64,000 bases of DNA, taken from contig CAVPFX010000002.1 of NCBI GenBank assembly GCA_963703895.1, forward strand, positions 744,001 to 808,000, given 5' to 3'. Positions 28,290 to 34,770 of this stretch are shown here, in pieces. Origin of the DNA: VRUE01 sp963703895. GTDB taxonomy: Bacteria > Actinomycetota > Thermoleophilia > Solirubrobacterales > 70-9. The number at the start of each line of letters is the position of its first letter. The first letter of the stretch is position 1. The notes under the pieces are model-generated. The model did no database searches. It was given only the letters and a program-made list of their open reading frames with translations, and was not told the origin of the DNA. The position numbers and the translations under genes are program-made.

Positions 28290-28837
28290 AGCACGCCCTC
28301 GAGCTTCAGCAGCTCTTCCTTCATCGGCAGGCCACCGCCGTAGCCGCCGAGCCCGCCGCCGCTGCGCAGGACGCGGTGGCAGGGGACGAAGATCGGGATC
28401 GGGTTGTGGCCGCAGGCGGTGCCCGCCGCCCGCACGGCCCGCTCGTTGCCGGCGCTGCGGGCCATGTCGGTGTAGGTGCGGGTCTGCCCGTAGGGGATGC
28501 GCCCGATCGCCCGCTGCACCTTGCCCCGGAAGCCGCGAGTCAGTTGCCAGTCGATCGGCAGGTCGAACTCGGTCAGCTTGCCCGCGAAGTAGAGGTCGAG
28601 CTCGCGGCGCGCCCGCTCGAACTTGGTGGGTGCCTCGAGCACGCGCGGCGAGACCTTGGCGGCAAGCTCCTCGAGCGTCTCCTCGGGGTCGTAGTTGGGC
28701 AGGTTGACGCGGACCAGGCCGCGCGGCGTGGCGGCGAGCAGCAGCGGCCCGAAGGGCGAGTCGACGTTGGCGTAGGCGACGTCGAGCAGGCCCTCGGCCT
28801 CGGCGCGTTCGGTCAGGCGCTGCAGCGATGCCTTCAT
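28286..28837 (-). CDS. ogt: Methylated-DNA-protein-cysteine methyltransferase
   Basis: 183 residues. The alkyl-acceptor motif IFVPCHRVLRSGG is intact, with RIPYGQTRTYTDMA and AGNERAVRAAGTACGHNP before it, giving the helix-turn-helix and active-site part. It removes alkyl groups from O6 of guanine and is consumed in doing so. The N-terminal 80 residues fit the variable domain. It overlaps the upstream sigma factor gene by 4 bases, so the two are one operon. Confidence 0.93.
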   Translation of the reverse strand: MKASLQRLTERAEAEGLLDVAYANVDSPFGPLLLAATPRGLVRVNLPNYDPEETLEELAAKVSPRVLEAPTKFERARRELDLYFAGKLTEFDLPIDWQLTRGFRGKVQRAIGRIPYGQTRTYTDMARSAGNERAVRAAGTACGHNPIPIFVPCHRVLRSGGGLGGYGGGLPMKEELLKLEGVL

Positions 28838-29295
28838 GCCAGTTCCTTTCTCAGTCGCTTGACTCCCTCGTGCAGGCTGCGGCGCGCCGCCTCGGGCGAG
28901 CAGCCCAGCGCGGCGGCGATCTCGGCGTGGGGCATGTCGCAGGCGTAGCGCAGCGCCACGGCGGCGCGCTGCTTCGGTGGCAGGCCGTCGACCAGGGGCC
29001 AGATGCCATCGCCGGGCTCCGGGTCGTTGGCCCCGATCTCGTCGGGCTCGGCGACCGACGCCGGGCGGCGGCCGTTGGCCCGGTGGTGGTCGATCGCCTT
29101 GCGGTGGGCGATCGTCAGCAGCCAGCCGCGCAAATTGCTGGTGTCCTTCAGCTTCGGATAGGCGCGCAGGGCGGCTAGAAAGGTCTCTTGGAAGCAGTCG
29201 TCCGCATCAGTGCGCCCAACGGCGCCGCGCAGCACGCCCATTACTGCGGCGGCGTGCTCGTCGAGAAGGATTTGGAACGGTGGCAATGCAGTCAC
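28834..29295 (-). CDS. ECF-type RNA polymerase sigma factor
   Basis: 153 residues. Region 2 shows DADDCFQETFLAALRAYPKL and GWLLTIAHRKAIDHHR. Region 4 is PPKQRAAVALRYACDMPHAE with the helix-turn-helix AALGCSPEAARRSLHEG. No anti-sigma gene is adjacent. Translational coupling with ogt suggests that it controls, or responds to, alkylation stress, but this is inference from position. Confidence 0.87.
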   Translation of the reverse strand: MTALPPFQILLDEHAAAVMGVLRGAVGRTDADDCFQETFLAALRAYPKLKDTSNLRGWLLTIAHRKAIDHHRANGRRPASVAEPDEIGANDPEPGDGIWPLVDGLPPKQRAAVALRYACDMPHAEIAAALGCSPEAARRSLHEGVKRLRKELA

Positions 29296-29333
29296 CTACG
29301 GGATTAAACGCTGCTCGCATACCTAACGTGAGA

Positions 29334-29436
29334 GAGCAACGGGTGCCCCTCTCCCGGAGGCTTGGAGACCACGGCCCAGAACCGTTTAAAGCGACCTGCT
29401 GCGCGACGGTCTCCGGGAGAGGGGCACCCGTTGCTC
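29334..29436. repeat. Long inverted repeat, family 2 copy 1 (before nadC)
   Basis: Perfect 26-bp arms (29334-29359 and 29411-29436) around a 51-base loop that begins GCT and ends CTGCTGCGCGACGGT. A second copy with the same loop length and loop ends stands at 30341-30453 on the other side of nadC. It lies in the gap between the divergent sigma factor and nadC genes. Confidence 0.88.
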
Positions 29437-29474
29437 GCCCAGATCGAAGTGCGCGCTTGATCTAAGGTGCGCGG

Positions 29475-30320
29475 ATGGGCGAGATTCGGGAGCTGGTGGC
29501 AGGGGCGCTGGCGGAGGACGTGGGCTCCGGGGACGTGACTTCGGAGGCGACGGTGCCGGCGGAGGCGCGGGGGCGAGCGCGGATCGTGCAGAAGGAGCCG
29601 GGCACAGTCTTTGGGCTCGGGGTGGTTGCCGAGACGATGCGGCAATGTGGGATTGAGGACGTGGACAACCTCGTGGTGGAGGGTCAGTGGCGGGACGGGG
29701 TCCCAGCCGATGTTCTCTTCGCCAGCGGGTCGGCGGCGGCACTTCTGGCCGCCGAGCGCACCGCGCTCAACTTCCTTGGCCATCTCTCCGGCGTAGCCAC
29801 GCTGACCGCTCGCTACGTCGAGGCGATTGCCGGCACCGGGGCGGCGATTCTCGACACCCGCAAGACCACCCCTGGCCTGCGCGAGCTGGAGAAGGCCGCG
29901 GTTCTCGCTGGCGGCGGCCGCAACCACCGCATGGGCCTCTACGACGCGATCCTGATCAAGGAGAACCACATTGCCCTCGCCGGCAGCTTGGCCAAGGCTG
30001 TTTACGGCGCCCGCAGCAAGTACCCGGAGCTGGCAGTCGAGGTCGAGTGCCGCAATCTTGATGAGGTCGCTTACGCCCTAGGCACGGGTGCGGACATCCT
30101 CTTGCTCGACAACATGGACCTCGAGACCTTGCGCGGGGCAGTGAAGCTGCGCGACGAAAATGCCGGTTCCGGCAAAGGCCCCTCGCTGGAGGCTTCGGGC
30201 GGGGTCAACCTGGAGACCGTGCGCGGTATTGCCGAAACCGGAGTCGACCTGATCTCCATCGGTGCCCTTACGCACTCAGCTCCAACGCTCGACTTCAGCA
30301 TGCTGATCGAGCTCGCCTGA
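29475..30320 (+). CDS. nadC: Nicotinate-nucleotide pyrophosphorylase (quinolinate phosphoribosyltransferase)
   Basis: 281 residues, converting quinolinate and PRPP to nicotinate mononucleotide in de novo NAD synthesis. Motifs: AEDVGSGDVTSEATVP at the N-terminus, AERTALNFLGHLSGVAT, the quinolinate-binding DTRKTTPGLRELEK, RNHRMGLYDAILIKENH, and ASGGVNLETVRGIAETGVD near the end. It is flanked on both sides by family 2 hairpins and so sits apart from nadA, 1.2 kb downstream. Confidence 0.95.
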   Translation: MGEIRELVAGALAEDVGSGDVTSEATVPAEARGRARIVQKEPGTVFGLGVVAETMRQCGIEDVDNLVVEGQWRDGVPADVLFASGSAAALLAAERTALNFLGHLSGVATLTARYVEAIAGTGAAILDTRKTTPGLRELEKAAVLAGGGRNHRMGLYDAILIKENHIALAGSLAKAVYGARSKYPELAVEVECRNLDEVAYALGTGADILLLDNMDLETLRGAVKLRDENAGSGKGPSLEASGGVNLETVRGIAETGVDLISIGALTHSAPTLDFSMLIELA

Positions 30321-30340
30321 TTCAGCATGCTGATTAGCTC

Positions 30341-30453
30341 GCCCAGGAGGGACAGGTGCCCTCCCCCGGAGGCTCCCGGTCGCCGGCCTTGAAGCACTAC
30401 AAGCAATCTGCTGCGCGACGGTCTCCGGGGGAGGGCACCTGTCCCTCCTGGGC
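30341..30453. repeat. Long inverted repeat, family 2 copy 2 (between nadC and fpg)
   Basis: Perfect 31-bp arms (30341-30371 and 30423-30453) with a 51-base loop ending CTGCTGCGCGACGGT, as in copy 1. It ends one base before the stop codon of the minus-strand fpg gene and starts 20 bases after the nadC stop, so it is placed as a two-way terminator between convergent genes would be. Confidence 0.88.
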
Positions 30454-30454
30454 C

Positions 30455-31300
30455 TCACTTCAGCAGGCGTGAAAGCCGCCGGTCCTTGAGCACGCGGCCG
30501 GCCGTCTGCTCCTTCGGGCAGTAGTTCGTCTGATGCTCTGAGAAGAAGACCGCCTCGATGGTGGTCCCGCAGCGCGGACACGGCTCACCCTCGCGCTTGT
30601 GAACCTGCAGCGGCATCGGCACCTTGTCCGGCAGCTGCTCGCCGATCGTCTCCTCGTAATGCTCGATCGCGTCGCCGAGCACGTGTAGGGCGTCGTGCAG
30701 CTGCTTGATCTCCGCCTCGTCCAGCTCGGAGCCTTTCTTGAACGGAGACAGACGCGCCTCCCAGAGGATCTCGTCTACCCAGGAGCGGCCGATGCCGCTG
30801 ATGTCACCCTGGTGGCGGAGGAGGGGGTGGAGGTGGCGGGGCTGGTCGATCAGGGCGGCGAACTCGTCCAGCGGCGGTGCTGGCCAGGCTTCGGGGCCCA
30901 GCCGGGCGACGGCCTCGTCGTCGTTGACCGCATCGCTCGGCAGCAGCTTCGCCCAGGCGCGTTGCTTGGTGCCGAACTCGCGCAGGCGCAGCTCGCGGCC
31001 ACCCTCGAGGCGCAACAGGACTCGCGAGGCGCGGTCTTTGAGCGAAGCTCGTTTGTCGAAGAGCCTCAGGCGCCCCGCCGACATCAGGTGGATCAGCAAC
31101 GCCAGGTCTCCGAACTCGACCACGGGCATCTTTCCCACCCGCCGCACCCCGGTCACCTCACGACCCTCCAGCGCTTCGAGCGGCGGCTCAAAGGTCTTCA
31201 TCACGTTCATCCCCGGCGCCAGCGCCGATTCCACGGAAGCTCCCGACAACGCGGTGTTCAGCCGTCTCGCGGTGATCTCAACCTCAGGCAACTCGGGCAT
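30455..31300 (-). CDS. Formamidopyrimidine-DNA glycosylase family protein with altered zinc finger
   Basis: 281 residues. The N-terminal catalytic end PELPEVEITARRL and the lysine in VGKMPVVEFG are as in Fpg/Nei, and the helix-two-turn-helix DISGIGRSWVDEILWEARL is present. The C-terminal finger is unusual: the first pair CPRCG is intact, but the second reads YCPKEQ, so the fourth cysteine is Glu, and the usual Arg before it (GR-T) is replaced in SEHQTNYC. Metal binding and lesion choice may therefore differ from classical MutM. It removes oxidised bases by beta-elimination in the known family. Confidence 0.82.
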   Translation of the reverse strand: MPELPEVEITARRLNTALSGASVESALAPGMNVMKTFEPPLEALEGREVTGVRRVGKMPVVEFGDLALLIHLMSAGRLRLFDKRASLKDRASRVLLRLEGGRELRLREFGTKQRAWAKLLPSDAVNDDEAVARLGPEAWPAPPLDEFAALIDQPRHLHPLLRHQGDISGIGRSWVDEILWEARLSPFKKGSELDEAEIKQLHDALHVLGDAIEHYEETIGEQLPDKVPMPLQVHKREGEPCPRCGTTIEAVFFSEHQTNYCPKEQTAGRVLKDRRLSRLLK

Positions 31301-31326
31301 GGAACAAGTCTGGCGACTCCGCCCCT

Positions 31327-31425
31327 CCCGCGGGTGGCGCGGTGGCGGGGGTCCCCCATAGCGCAGGGCGCCGCGCAGCGGCGTCCGAGCACATGGGGGA
31401 GGGCCGCCGCGACAGGACCCGCGGG
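31327..31425. repeat. Imperfect long inverted repeat between fpg and nadA
   Basis: Outer arms CCCGCGGGT/ACCCGCGGG (31327-31335 with 31417-31425) and inner arms TCCCCCAT/ATGGGGGA (31352-31359 with 31393-31400) form an interrupted stem around a GC-rich loop. The build resembles the other intergenic elements of the window, but the sequence matches none of them. It lies between divergent genes, so a simple terminator role is unlikely. Confidence 0.6.
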
Positions 31426-31446
31426 CCGGGAGGTCAATCGCTTAGA

Positions 31447-31476
31447 CTTGAACCACGTTCATTCGACTGGTTCAAG
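31447..31476. promoter_or_regulatory. Candidate operator upstream of nadA
   Basis: A perfect 9-bp inverted repeat CTTGAACCA-N12-TGGTTCAAG, with half-site centres 21 bp apart (two helical turns), lies 44 bases before the nadA start. That layout suits a dimeric or tetrameric repressor. A regulator of NAD genes is the obvious candidate, but I cannot match it to a known NadR, NiaR or NrtR site. Confidence 0.5.
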
Positions 31477-31519
31477 GCACACGGTGCCGGGCCAGCGAAC
31501 ATCAGGAAAGGAAGGGCTC

Positions 31520-32551
31520 GTGCAAGAGCTCCCGACGATCCAACCCATTTCACCGGACGCTCTTTCGCCCGAAGAGATCGCTGCCCTGAGCGCGGAAGTC
31601 CGCGCTCTCGCCGCCGAGCGCAACGCGGTGATCCTCGCCCACAACTACCAGCTGCCCGAGGTCCAGGACGTCGCCGACCACATGGGTGACTCGCTCGGCC
31701 TCTCGCGCGAGGCGGCGGCCACCGATGCCGACGCGATCGCCTTCTGCGGCGTCCACTTCATGGCCGAGACCGCCGCGATCCTCTCGCCCGAGAAGAAGGT
31801 GCTGATCCCCGACCTCGACGCCGGCTGCTCGCTCGCCGACTCGATCGACGCCGATCAGCTGCGCGCCTGGAAGGCCGAGCATCCCGGCGCGCTGGTGGTC
31901 ATGTACGTCAACACCTCGGCCGAGGTGAAGGCCGAGACCGACTACTGCTGCACTTCCTCCAACGCGGTCAAGGTGGTCGAGCACATCTGGGCTGAGCACG
32001 GGCCCGATACCGAGATCCTCTTCGGCCCCGACATGTGGCTGGGCGCCTTCGTCGAGCGCGAGACCGGCCTGCACGAGGACCCCGAGCGCCGCGCCCGCTT
32101 CCACATCTGGGACGGCGAGTGCCACGTCCACGCCGGCATCCGGCCCGACGACATCGTCCAGACGCGCGCCGAAAACCCTGAGGCGGAGTTCCTGATCCAC
32201 CCCGAGTGCGGTTGCGCCACGCAGGCGATGGAGTACGTCGCCTCCGGCGAGATCGAGCCCGAGGGCGTGCACATGCTCTCCACCTCGGGGATGCTCCAGC
32301 ACGTCGAAGGCAACCCCGACGGCAGCTTCATCGTCGCCACCGAGAACGGCATGCTCTACCCGCTCCAGCAGGCCGCGCCGCGGGCCAACCTGATCGAGGC
32401 CAACCGGATGGCCACCTGCAAGTACATGAAGATGATCACGCTGCCGAAGCTGCGCGACAGCCTGCGCGATATGAAGTTCGAGGTCAGCGTTGCGGCGGAG
32501 GTTGCGGCGCAAGCGAAGCTGCCGATCGAGCGCATGGTCGCGATCGGCTAG
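31520..32551 (+). CDS. nadA: Quinolinate synthase
   Basis: 343 residues from the GTG at 31520, chosen because AGGAAAGGAAGG stands just upstream. It condenses iminoaspartate and dihydroxyacetone phosphate to quinolinate using a [4Fe-4S] cluster. Motifs: ILAHNYQLPEVQDVADHMGD, FCGVHFMAETAAIL, DYCCTSSNAVKVVEH, HPECGCATQAMEYV and CKYMKMITL. NadB is not in the window. The transketolase gene follows after 8 bp. Confidence 0.95.
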   Translation: MQELPTIQPISPDALSPEEIAALSAEVRALAAERNAVILAHNYQLPEVQDVADHMGDSLGLSREAAATDADAIAFCGVHFMAETAAILSPEKKVLIPDLDAGCSLADSIDADQLRAWKAEHPGALVVMYVNTSAEVKAETDYCCTSSNAVKVVEHIWAEHGPDTEILFGPDMWLGAFVERETGLHEDPERRARFHIWDGECHVHAGIRPDDIVQTRAENPEAEFLIHPECGCATQAMEYVASGEIEPEGVHMLSTSGMLQHVEGNPDGSFIVATENGMLYPLQQAAPRANLIEANRMATCKYMKMITLPKLRDSLRDMKFEVSVAAEVAAQAKLPIERMVAIG

Positions 32552-32559
32552 CGCCAGAT

Positions 32560-34392
32560 ATGGTGCCGGCCGTGCAAGAGCTAGCCCAGCAGCTGCGAAT
32601 CGACTCGGTCCGCGCCGCCGCCGCGGCGAACTCCGGTCACCCGACCTCCTCGATGTCGGCCGCCGACCTGATGGCCGTGCTCTTCAGCAAGTACCTGCGC
32701 TACGACTTCGATGCGCCCGATAACACGGCCAACGACCACCTCGTCTTCTCCAAGGGCCACGCCTCGCCGCTGCTCTACGCGCTCTACAAGGCGGCCGGCG
32801 CGATCGACGACGAGGAGCTGCTCACCTTCCGCGAGTTCGGCTCGCGCCTGCAGGGCCACCCGACGCCCGAACTGCCCTGGGTCGACGTCGCCACCGGCTC
32901 GCTCGGCCAAGGCCTGCCGATCTCGGTCGGCATCGCGCTCGCCGCCGACCGGCTCGAGCACTCCGATCTGCGGGTCTGGGTGCTCTGCGGCGACTCCGAG
33001 CTAGCCGAGGGATCGATGTGGGAGGCCTTCGAGCACGCCGGCTACGCCGGGCTCAGCAACATGGTTGCGGTCGTCGACGTCAACCGGCTGGGCCAGCGTG
33101 GCCCGACCATGCACGGCTGGGACACTTCCTCGCTGGCGGCGCGCGCGAGCGCTTGCGGCTGGGACGTGCAGGAGATCGATGGGCATGACCTCGAGGCGAT
33201 CGACGCGGCTTACGGACGCGCCCAGGAGGCCGACCGACCGGCCGTGATCTTCGCCCGCACCAAGAAGGGCTCCGGAGTCGCCGCGGTCGAGGACAAGGAG
33301 AACCAGCACGGCAAGCCGCTGGCCGATCCCGAGGCCGCGGTCGAGGAGCTGGGGGGGATCCGCGATGTCAGCGTCGCGGTCCAGGCTCCGCCAGCCCCGA
33401 AGCCGTTCGAGATCGAGACGGCCGCGGTCGAGCGGCCCAGCTACGAGGTCGGCGAGAAGGTCGCGACCCGCGCCGCCTACGGCGACGCGCTGGCCTGGAT
33501 CGGCTCGCTCGACGAGAAGGTCGTCGCGCTCGACGGCGAGGTCGGCAACTCGACTTACGCCGAGCGCTTCGCCGCCAAGCACCCCGATCGCTTCTTCGAG
33601 ATGTACATCGCCGAGCAGCAGATGGTCGCCGCCGCGGTCGGCATGCAGACGCGCGGCTGGAAGCCGTTCGCATCCTCCTTCGGCGCCTTCCTCAGCCGTG
33701 CCTACGACTTCGTTCGCATGGCGGCGATCTCCGACGCCGACCTGAAGCTCTGCGGCTCCCACGTCGGCGTCTCGATCGGCCCCGACGGGCCGTCGCAGAT
33801 GGCGCTCGAAGACATTGCCTCGCTGCGCGCCGTGCTCGGCAGCGTCGTGCTCTACCCCAGCGACGCCAACCAGGCCGTGCAGCTGCTCGACGCGATGCGC
33901 GAGCACCGCGGCGTCAGCTATCTGCGCACCACTCGCGAGGCGACTCCGGTCCTCTACGGGGCGGACGAGAGCTTCGAGATCGGCGGCAGCCACGCGGTTC
34001 GCTCGAGCGACGACGATGCGATCACCCTGATCGGCGCCGGCATCACCCTGCGCGAATGCCTCACCGCTGCCGAGACACTGGCCGAGAAGGGCATCGTCGC
34101 TCGCGTGATCGATCTTTACTCAGTCAAGCCGGTCGACGCCGAGGCTCTGCTCACCGCGGCCGAGGAGACCCAGGCGTTGGTCACGGTCGAGGACCACTGG
34201 GCTGAGGGCGGCATCGGCGAGACCGTGGCGGGGGTGCTGGCCGAGGCGGGATCCGCCACCCGGCTCACCCGTCTCGCGGTCAGCGAGCGGCCCGGCAGCG
34301 GTCCGCCGGCGGACCTTCTCGCCGCGGCCGGCATCGACGCCGCGCATATCGCCGCTGCGGCCGAGCGGGCGCTGCAGCCGGTCCAGGCATAG
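32560..34392 (+). CDS. tkt: Transketolase
   Basis: 610 residues. The thiamine-diphosphate motif is LCGDSELAEGSMWEAFEHAG, preceded by ATGSLGQGLPISVGIAL. The active-site Glu region is YIAEQQMVAAAVGMQ and the C-terminal domain starts near residue 490. NSGHPTSSMSAADLM marks the N-terminus. The start is ATG 32560 or the GTG just after it. It transfers two-carbon units in the pentose-phosphate pathway; coupling to nadA is by proximity only. Confidence 0.9.
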   Translation: MVPAVQELAQQLRIDSVRAAAAANSGHPTSSMSAADLMAVLFSKYLRYDFDAPDNTANDHLVFSKGHASPLLYALYKAAGAIDDEELLTFREFGSRLQGHPTPELPWVDVATGSLGQGLPISVGIALAADRLEHSDLRVWVLCGDSELAEGSMWEAFEHAGYAGLSNMVAVVDVNRLGQRGPTMHGWDTSSLAARASACGWDVQEIDGHDLEAIDAAYGRAQEADRPAVIFARTKKGSGVAAVEDKENQHGKPLADPEAAVEELGGIRDVSVAVQAPPAPKPFEIETAAVERPSYEVGEKVATRAAYGDALAWIGSLDEKVVALDGEVGNSTYAERFAAKHPDRFFEMYIAEQQMVAAAVGMQTRGWKPFASSFGAFLSRAYDFVRMAAISDADLKLCGSHVGVSIGPDGPSQMALEDIASLRAVLGSVVLYPSDANQAVQLLDAMREHRGVSYLRTTREATPVLYGADESFEIGGSHAVRSSDDDAITLIGAGITLRECLTAAETLAEKGIVARVIDLYSVKPVDAEALLTAAEETQALVTVEDHWAEGGIGETVAGVLAEAGSATRLTRLAVSERPGSGPPADLLAAAGIDAAHIAAAAERALQPVQA

Positions 34393-34408
34393 GGCACGCC
34401 TCCGTTTC

Positions 34409-34437
34409 TTGATAAATCGCTCGCCGTACCGTAAAAC
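34409..34437 (+). promoter_or_regulatory. Promoter giving a probable leaderless transcript
   Basis: TTGATA at 34409-34414 and TAAAAC at 34432-34437 are separated by exactly 17 bp. The expected start of transcription, 6-7 bases after the -10 box, falls on the GTG at 34444. No Shine-Dalgarno sequence precedes that GTG, so a leaderless mRNA is the simplest reading. Confidence 0.6.
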
Positions 34438-34443
34438 TGTGCG

Positions 34444-34770
34444 GTGGCTCGGTTCAGGGAGACCGTGGTGGCCACCGTCCTCGCATGCGCAATTCTGCTC
34501 GCAGGCCCCGGAGCGGTAAGCGGCGTGGCGGCTGGGCTGGAAGAAGAACCCATTTGCGTGGGCGATAGCTGCCAGCCGCTCCCGCCCGAACCGGAAGACC
34601 CGAGTCCCGGCACCCTGGTTCCCAACCCCGGCAATCCCCCGCTGCACATCTTCGAACCGAAGAAGAAAAAGCACCTGAAACTGAAGACGAGGAAGAAGCA
34701 CCACAAGGGCCATCGGCGGGGCGGGCAAGGGCACGGCAGGCATGGGGCCGCCAGGAGACCCATGCGTTGA
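34444..34770 (+). CDS. Small exported protein with a basic, His/Lys-rich tail
   Basis: 108 residues from GTG 34444. A signal peptide covers residues 1-30 (VVATVLACAILLAGPGAVSG, cleavage probably after VAA). A Pro-rich acidic middle with two close cysteines (CVGDSC) is followed by a strongly basic tail of Lys, Arg, His and Gly. Such a tail could hold the protein to acidic wall polymers; that is inference. It overlaps the next gene by 4 bases (ATGC with a shared TGA). No family recognised. Confidence 0.6.
   Translation: MARFRETVVATVLACAILLAGPGAVSGVAAGLEEEPICVGDSCQPLPPEPEDPSPGTLVPNPGNPPLHIFEPKKKKHLKLKTRKKHHKGHRRGGQGHGRHGAARRPMR

Noticed and set aside
30695..31519. Open reading frame extending nadA upstream by 275 codons over the fpg gene
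   Set aside because: It is the antisense of fpg, has no family-like content, and the GTG at 31520 has a strong ribosome binding site where homology begins.
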